A stretch of 64,000 bases of DNA from an uncultured Eubacteriales bacterium (GTDB lineage Bacteria; Bacillota; Clostridia; Oscillospirales; Acutalibacteraceae): positions 17,010-81,009 of the forward strand of contig CAOSWK010000001.1 in the NCBI GenBank assembly GCA_948527295.1, given 5' to 3'. A program made the translations under genes and the position numbers. Shown here piece after piece: positions 60,055-64,000 of the stretch. Under the pieces are notes generated by a model. That model had not been told where the DNA came from. It searched no databases and worked only from the letters and a program-made list of their open reading frames with translations. The stretch's first letter is position 1. Each line of letters opens with the position of its first letter.

Positions 60055-61254
60055 ATGGATTATTCTGGCAAAAAGTCTGTTGAGGACATCGACGTTTGCG
60101 GCAAGCGAGTCCTTTTGAGATGCGATTTTAACGTGCCTTTTGACGCTGATGGTAAGATCGCCGATACCACGCGGATTGACGCTTCGCTTAGGACTATTCG
60201 CTATCTGATTAAAAATCGTGCTACTGTTATCATTGTTTCTCACCGAGGCCGCCCTAAAGGCGTTTGTCGGCCTGAGCTTTCTTTGGAGCCCGTTGCTACT
60301 TATCTTTCTCGCGCTTTGAATCTGGGCGTTAAGTTTGTGCGTGAGGATATTCGCGATGGTGCGCCGGAGGTTTTGAATCAGCTGAAGAATGGCGACGTTG
60401 CGCTGCTTGAGAATATTCGCTTTTATAAAGAGGAAGAGCAAAACGACCGTGAATTCGCAAAATCACTGGCATCTTTGGCTCAAATTTACGTTAACGACGC
60501 TTTTGGGACGTCCCACCGAGCGCATGCTTCTATTGTGGGCGTGGCTGCGATTTTGCCGGCGGTTTGCGGCTTTTTGATGAAGAAAGAGCTTGACATCTTG
60601 TGCCGCGCTCTAAGCGCGCCAGAACGGCCTTTTGTTGGGATATTTGGCGGGGCTAAGATTTCGGACAAGATCGACGTTATAAATAATCTGCTTGAAAAAC
60701 TCGACGTGCTGGTAATCGCGGGCGGGATGGCTTACACCTTTTTGAACGCTTTAGGCTATTCTATTGGGCAGTCCATTTTTGAGGCAGATAAAATCGGCGT
60801 CGTGACGGACATTATGGCTAAGGCTAAGGACTTAGGTGTTCGAATTGTTCTGCCTGTTGACAATGTGGTTGGGCGAGAATTCACTGCTGACACGGATTTT
60901 GAGGTCGTTGGTTCGGACAGCATCCCGGACGGCTGGTTTGGGCTGGACATTGGCCCCAAAACGGAGCAAGTTTTTCGCGATATAATCGCGGGCGCGAGGA
61001 CGATCTTTTGGAATGGGCCAGTTGGCGTGTTTGAGTGGGCGCACTTTCGGCATGGGACCTTTAATGTCGCTGCAGCAATCGCTGCAAACCGCGGTTCTAT
61101 GTCTATTGTTGGCGGTGGAGATACTGCCGCGGCTGTTCAGATGGGGAATTTCACAAATAGTATGACATATGTGTCCACCGGCGGCGGAGCTTCTTTGGCG
61201 CTTTTTGAAGGAAAGGATCTGCCCGGCGTTACAGCTTTAGCGGGCAATGGATAG
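60055..61254 (+). CDS. pgk: Phosphoglycerate kinase
   Basis: A 399-residue glycolytic enzyme that makes ATP from 1,3-bisphosphoglycerate. It begins GKRVLLRCDFNVPF; HRGRPKG binds substrate, IFGGAKISDKIDVINNLL is in the hinge and the nucleotide site GGGDTAAAV lies near the C-terminus. I chose ATG 60055, 9 bp after AAAGG; ATG 60046 is too close. tpiA follows after 42 bp, the usual pair. Confidence 0.98.
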   Translation: MDYSGKKSVEDIDVCGKRVLLRCDFNVPFDADGKIADTTRIDASLRTIRYLIKNRATVIIVSHRGRPKGVCRPELSLEPVATYLSRALNLGVKFVREDIRDGAPEVLNQLKNGDVALLENIRFYKEEEQNDREFAKSLASLAQIYVNDAFGTSHRAHASIVGVAAILPAVCGFLMKKELDILCRALSAPERPFVGIFGGAKISDKIDVINNLLEKLDVLVIAGGMAYTFLNALGYSIGQSIFEADKIGVVTDIMAKAKDLGVRIVLPVDNVVGREFTADTDFEVVGSDSIPDGWFGLDIGPKTEQVFRDIIAGARTIFWNGPVGVFEWAHFRHGTFNVAAAIAANRGSMSIVGGGDTAAAVQMGNFTNSMTYVSTGGGASLALFEGKDLPGVTALAGNG

Positions 61255-61296
61255 GTTCTGGTTATGAAATTTTGGGGTTTTAGAGGAGAAATTTGA

Positions 61297-62058
61297 TTGA
61301 AAAAAAGTGGAAAAACGCGAATAATAGTGGGGAATTGGAAGATGAACAAGGCTCCGGCTGAAGCTGCAGCTTTGTTTAGCGAGATAGCATCTGGCTTAAC
61401 GGCTGACTGCTGCCGGGTTATTCTGTGTGTACCTTTTGTGGATTTGCTTACGGTTGCTAATCTGGCCGCGGATACAGAAATTTGCATCGGCGCGCAAAAT
61501 TGTCATTTTGACAACGAAGGTGCTTACACTGGTGAAATTTCGCCGGCCATGCTAAATAATATCGGCGTGAATCACGTTATATTGGGGCACAGCGAGCGCA
61601 GAAAATATTTTGGCGAAACTGACGAAACGACGAATAAAAAGGTCAAGCTGGCGATTACGTCGGGTCTTACGCCTATTGTGTGTGTGGGCGAAACCTTACT
61701 GGAACGGGAGCTTGGCGTTACGGACGAGAAAATTTCGATTCAAATAAAAAAGTTGCTCAATGGCGTTTTGGCGCCACAGTTAGAGAATTTGATTATCGCT
61801 TATGAGCCTGTTTGGGCGGTTGGCTCTGGCAGATGCATTGAGCGCTCAGATTTGGTACATGTTTGCAAGGTGATTAGGGCCTCTCTTTCCAGTCTTTATG
61901 GGGTTGAAGCGGCTAAGAATGTCCCGATATTGTACGGTGGATCGATAAACTCGCAAAATTTTACGGATCTACTAAGCATTGATGACATCGATGGAGGCCT
62001 TGTTGGCGGGGCTTCTTTGGTTGCTGAAGAATTTTTGAAAATCGTCAACTGTACATAG
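61297..62058 (+). CDS. tpiA: Triosephosphate isomerase
   Basis: A 253-residue TIM barrel that interconverts dihydroxyacetone phosphate and glyceraldehyde 3-phosphate. Active-site residues are seen in GNWKMNK (Lys), LGHSERR (His) and AYEPVWAVGSG (Glu); the phosphate loop is LYGGSINSQN. TTG 61297 follows GAGGAG. Confidence 0.98.
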   Translation: MKKSGKTRIIVGNWKMNKAPAEAAALFSEIASGLTADCCRVILCVPFVDLLTVANLAADTEICIGAQNCHFDNEGAYTGEISPAMLNNIGVNHVILGHSERRKYFGETDETTNKKVKLAITSGLTPIVCVGETLLERELGVTDEKISIQIKKLLNGVLAPQLENLIIAYEPVWAVGSGRCIERSDLVHVCKVIRASLSSLYGVEAAKNVPILYGGSINSQNFTDLLSIDDIDGGLVGGASLVAEEFLKIVNCT

Positions 62059-62145
62059 CGCCTTATTCGGCTTATTACTAAAATCAAAATATCCGCATGG
62101 GAACTAGGTTTTTGGGAATTTTAGTTTTGAGGAGATTGATAAATT

Positions 62146-63717
62146 ATGGACAAAAAAACTTTTTATATTACGACGCCGATATACTATCCATCGGGCAACC
62201 CGCACCTTGGGCATAGCTACTGCACCGTGGCGGCGGACGTTATGGCTAGGTTCAAGCGCTTGGTTGGCTACGATGTGATGTTTTTGACGGGTACGGATGA
62301 GCACGGGCAAAAAATTGAGTTGAACGCAGTTAAGGAAAACTTGCGGCCCAAGGAGTACGTGGACAGGCTGGTTGCGGAGTTTCGGCGACTTTGGGATATT
62401 ATAGATATCTCCAACGACAGGTATATTCGCACGACGGATGGCTATCACGTCGCGGCGGTGCAGAAAATCTTTCGCGCGCTTTACGATAAGGGCGAGATTT
62501 ACAAGGGTAACTACGAGGGCTGGTACTGCACGCCGTGCGAGTCCTTCTGGACTGAGACACAGTTGGTTGATGGAAAATGCCCAGACTGCGGGCGTGATGT
62601 AAAGTTGACCAAGGAAGAAGCCTACTTCTTCAAGCTTTCTAAGTATTCTGACAGGCTTTTGCAGCTGTATGACGAGCATCCGGAATTTTTGGAGCCTGAA
62701 AGTCGCCGCAACGAGATGATTAGCTTTATCAAGAGTGGCATAAATGACCTGTGCGTGAGCCGGACGAGCTTTAGCTGGGGCGTGCCGGTCGATTTTGACG
62801 AGAAGCACGTGGTTTATGTGTGGCTGGACGCGCTTACCAACTACATCACGGCGCTTGGCTATTATTCCGATAGTGACGCCGATTTTAAGCGTTACTGGCC
62901 TGCAGACGTCCATTTTGTGGGCAAGGAGATTGTCCGATTTCATGCGATTATCTGGCCGGCCATACTTATGGCGCTGGATTTGCCCTTGCCTCGCAAAATT
63001 TATGGCCACGGATGGCTTCTTTTCGGCGACGGCACCAAGATGTCCAAGTCTAAGGGCAATGTGGTGGATCCGCAGATTTTGTGCGAGCGGTACGGTGTAG
63101 ACGCGATCAAATACTTCTTGATGCGCGAAATTCCCTTTGGGGCAGACAGCGTCTTTACAAACGAGGCTTTGATAAGTCGGATAAACTCAGATTTGGCGAA
63201 TGATTTGGGAAATTTGCTATCTCGCACAACCGCTATGATCGAGAAATACTTCGGCGGCAAGTTGCCTCAGCCCTTTGAGGCTGACGTTGCCGACAATGAG
63301 CTGATTTTTATGGCGACGTCCTTGCGAGAAAAATATGAGCATCACATGGAGCAATTCCAGTTTTCAAGCGCCTTGACGGAGGTTTGGAAGCTAATTGCAC
63401 GGGCCAACAAATACATCGACGAGACGATGCCATGGGCGCTGGGCAGGGACGCAGAAAAAGCGAATCGGCTGGCCTGCGTTTTGTACAATTTATGCGAAGT
63501 TTTGCGAATCGTATCAATCTTGATCACACCCTTCATGCCCAACACCGCGCCGATTATCGCACAACAAATCGGAGCTCGGGAGGACGCTCTAACTTGGAAA
63601 ACCGCTAACAAATGGGGAATCTTGCCGCTTGATGCTGAGATCAAAAAAGGTGACCCGCTTTTCCCGAGAATCGATGTAGAAAAAGAGCTCTCGGAGTTAG
63701 AAAAATGCACTAAGTAG
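62146..63717 (+). CDS. metG: Methionyl-tRNA synthetase
   Basis: A 523-residue class I enzyme. The HIGH motif lies in PSGNPHLGHSY; a zinc knuckle with CTPC and CPDC follows; KMSKS is in DGTKMSKSKGNVV. The C-terminal anticodon domain is helical. The extra C-terminal tRNA-binding domain found in many longer MetG proteins is missing. ATG 62146 follows GAGGAG. Confidence 0.97.
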   Translation: MDKKTFYITTPIYYPSGNPHLGHSYCTVAADVMARFKRLVGYDVMFLTGTDEHGQKIELNAVKENLRPKEYVDRLVAEFRRLWDIIDISNDRYIRTTDGYHVAAVQKIFRALYDKGEIYKGNYEGWYCTPCESFWTETQLVDGKCPDCGRDVKLTKEEAYFFKLSKYSDRLLQLYDEHPEFLEPESRRNEMISFIKSGINDLCVSRTSFSWGVPVDFDEKHVVYVWLDALTNYITALGYYSDSDADFKRYWPADVHFVGKEIVRFHAIIWPAILMALDLPLPRKIYGHGWLLFGDGTKMSKSKGNVVDPQILCERYGVDAIKYFLMREIPFGADSVFTNEALISRINSDLANDLGNLLSRTTAMIEKYFGGKLPQPFEADVADNELIFMATSLREKYEHHMEQFQFSSALTEVWKLIARANKYIDETMPWALGRDAEKANRLACVLYNLCEVLRIVSILITPFMPNTAPIIAQQIGAREDALTWKTANKWGILPLDAEIKKGDPLFPRIDVEKELSELEKCTK

Positions 63718-63731
63718 GAGGTTCTATTGCC

Positions 63732-64000
63732 ATGATCTTTGATTCTCATGCGCATTATGACGATGCTGATTTTGACAATGACCGTGATGACTTGATTTGC
63801 AGACTTTTTGATACGGATGTGTGCGGAATTATCAACGTTGGGTGCAATATTCCGACTTCGAAAGCCTCGATGGATCTGGCACGAAGGTACCCCTTGATCT
63901 GGGCGGCCGTGGGCGTGCACCCGCAAGAGGCTGATAGCGTTCCGCCGGATTATCTCGACATTTTGAGCTCATTTTTGGCAGAAGAAAAAGTCGTTGCGGT
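63732..64000 (+). CDS. TatD-family metal-dependent hydrolase, partial
   Basis: The gene starts at ATG 63732 behind GGAGG and runs off the window after 89 codons. It begins IFDSHAHYDDADFDNDRDDL, the HxH metal site of TatD nucleases, then GIINVGCN and AAVGVHPQEAD, both typical. It follows metG, an order that is common in Bacillota. Confidence 0.93.
   Translation, partial: MIFDSHAHYDDADFDNDRDDLICRLFDTDVCGIINVGCNIPTSKASMDLARRYPLIWAAVGVHPQEADSVPPDYLDILSSFLAEEKVVA

Noticed and set aside
1..64000. tRNA genes, insertion sequences, prophage or CRISPR-Cas
   Set aside because: I looked for tRNA T-arm words, transposase motifs, integrases and regular repeats on both strands and found nothing convincing.

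Overview
This 64 kb window is chromosomal DNA of a spore-forming member of the Clostridia (Bacillota). The evidence is the gene content and local order: rpsO-pnp, ylxM-ffh-rpsP-khpA-rimM-trmD, yqfC-yqfD-ybeY-era-recO, the sporulation-associated genes ytaF, yqfC, yqfD, ylbJ, spmA and spmB, a V-type ATP synthase operon, strong Shine-Dalgarno sites with frequent GTG and TTG starts, and near-consensus sigma-A promoters with 17 bp spacers. I do not assign a genus. I found no tRNA or rRNA gene, CRISPR array, insertion sequence or prophage.

Layout. 0.5-19.4 kb is read mostly rightwards: a PucR-type regulator, ftsE-ftsX with an M23 murein hydrolase, a secreted repeat protein, greA, lysS, an XRE regulator opposite a tiny Cys-rich protein, ytaF (leftward), a Ca2+-type P-ATPase, rpsO, pnp, a membrane protein, a leftward trio of small unknown genes, a GT4 glycosyltransferase and an alpha/beta hydrolase. 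19.4-32.2 kb is read leftwards: rsmD, uvrC, ptsH, the ffh/trmD translation and export block, a small divergent RHH module inside the leftward block, recO-era-ybeY and yqfD-yqfC. 32.3-36.4 kb is mainly rightward: ylbJ with a membrane partner and spmAB, around a leftward AbrB-family regulator. 36.5-42.1 kb holds two lineage-specific secreted proteins, thrS and rny. 42.3-54.8 kb is leftward: comF-recD2-yczE, then the V-ATPase operon. 55-64 kb holds a flavoprotein, a regulator, a histidine phosphatase, an orphan peptide-binding lipoprotein, trmL, pgk-tpiA, metG and the start of a TatD-family nuclease.

How it fits together: cell-wall remodelling (FtsEX plus hydrolase), RNA metabolism (PNPase, RNase Y, GreA), translation (lysS, thrS, metG, S15, S16, RimM, TrmD, RsmD, TrmL, YbeY, Era), protein targeting (Ffh-YlxM), DNA repair (UvrC, RecO, RecD2), lower glycolysis (Pgk, TpiA), ion pumping (V-ATPase, P-ATPase) and late sporulation membrane functions.

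The most interesting unexplained parts are a divergent pair of tiny genes with overlapping promoters, one apparently lacking any ATG/GTG/TTG start (27.4-27.9 kb); a coupled trio of small unknown genes (16-17 kb); three secreted, low-complexity orphan proteins placed at operon borders; and intergenic sequence around the AbrB gene that looks structured or repetitive (34.3-35.2 kb).
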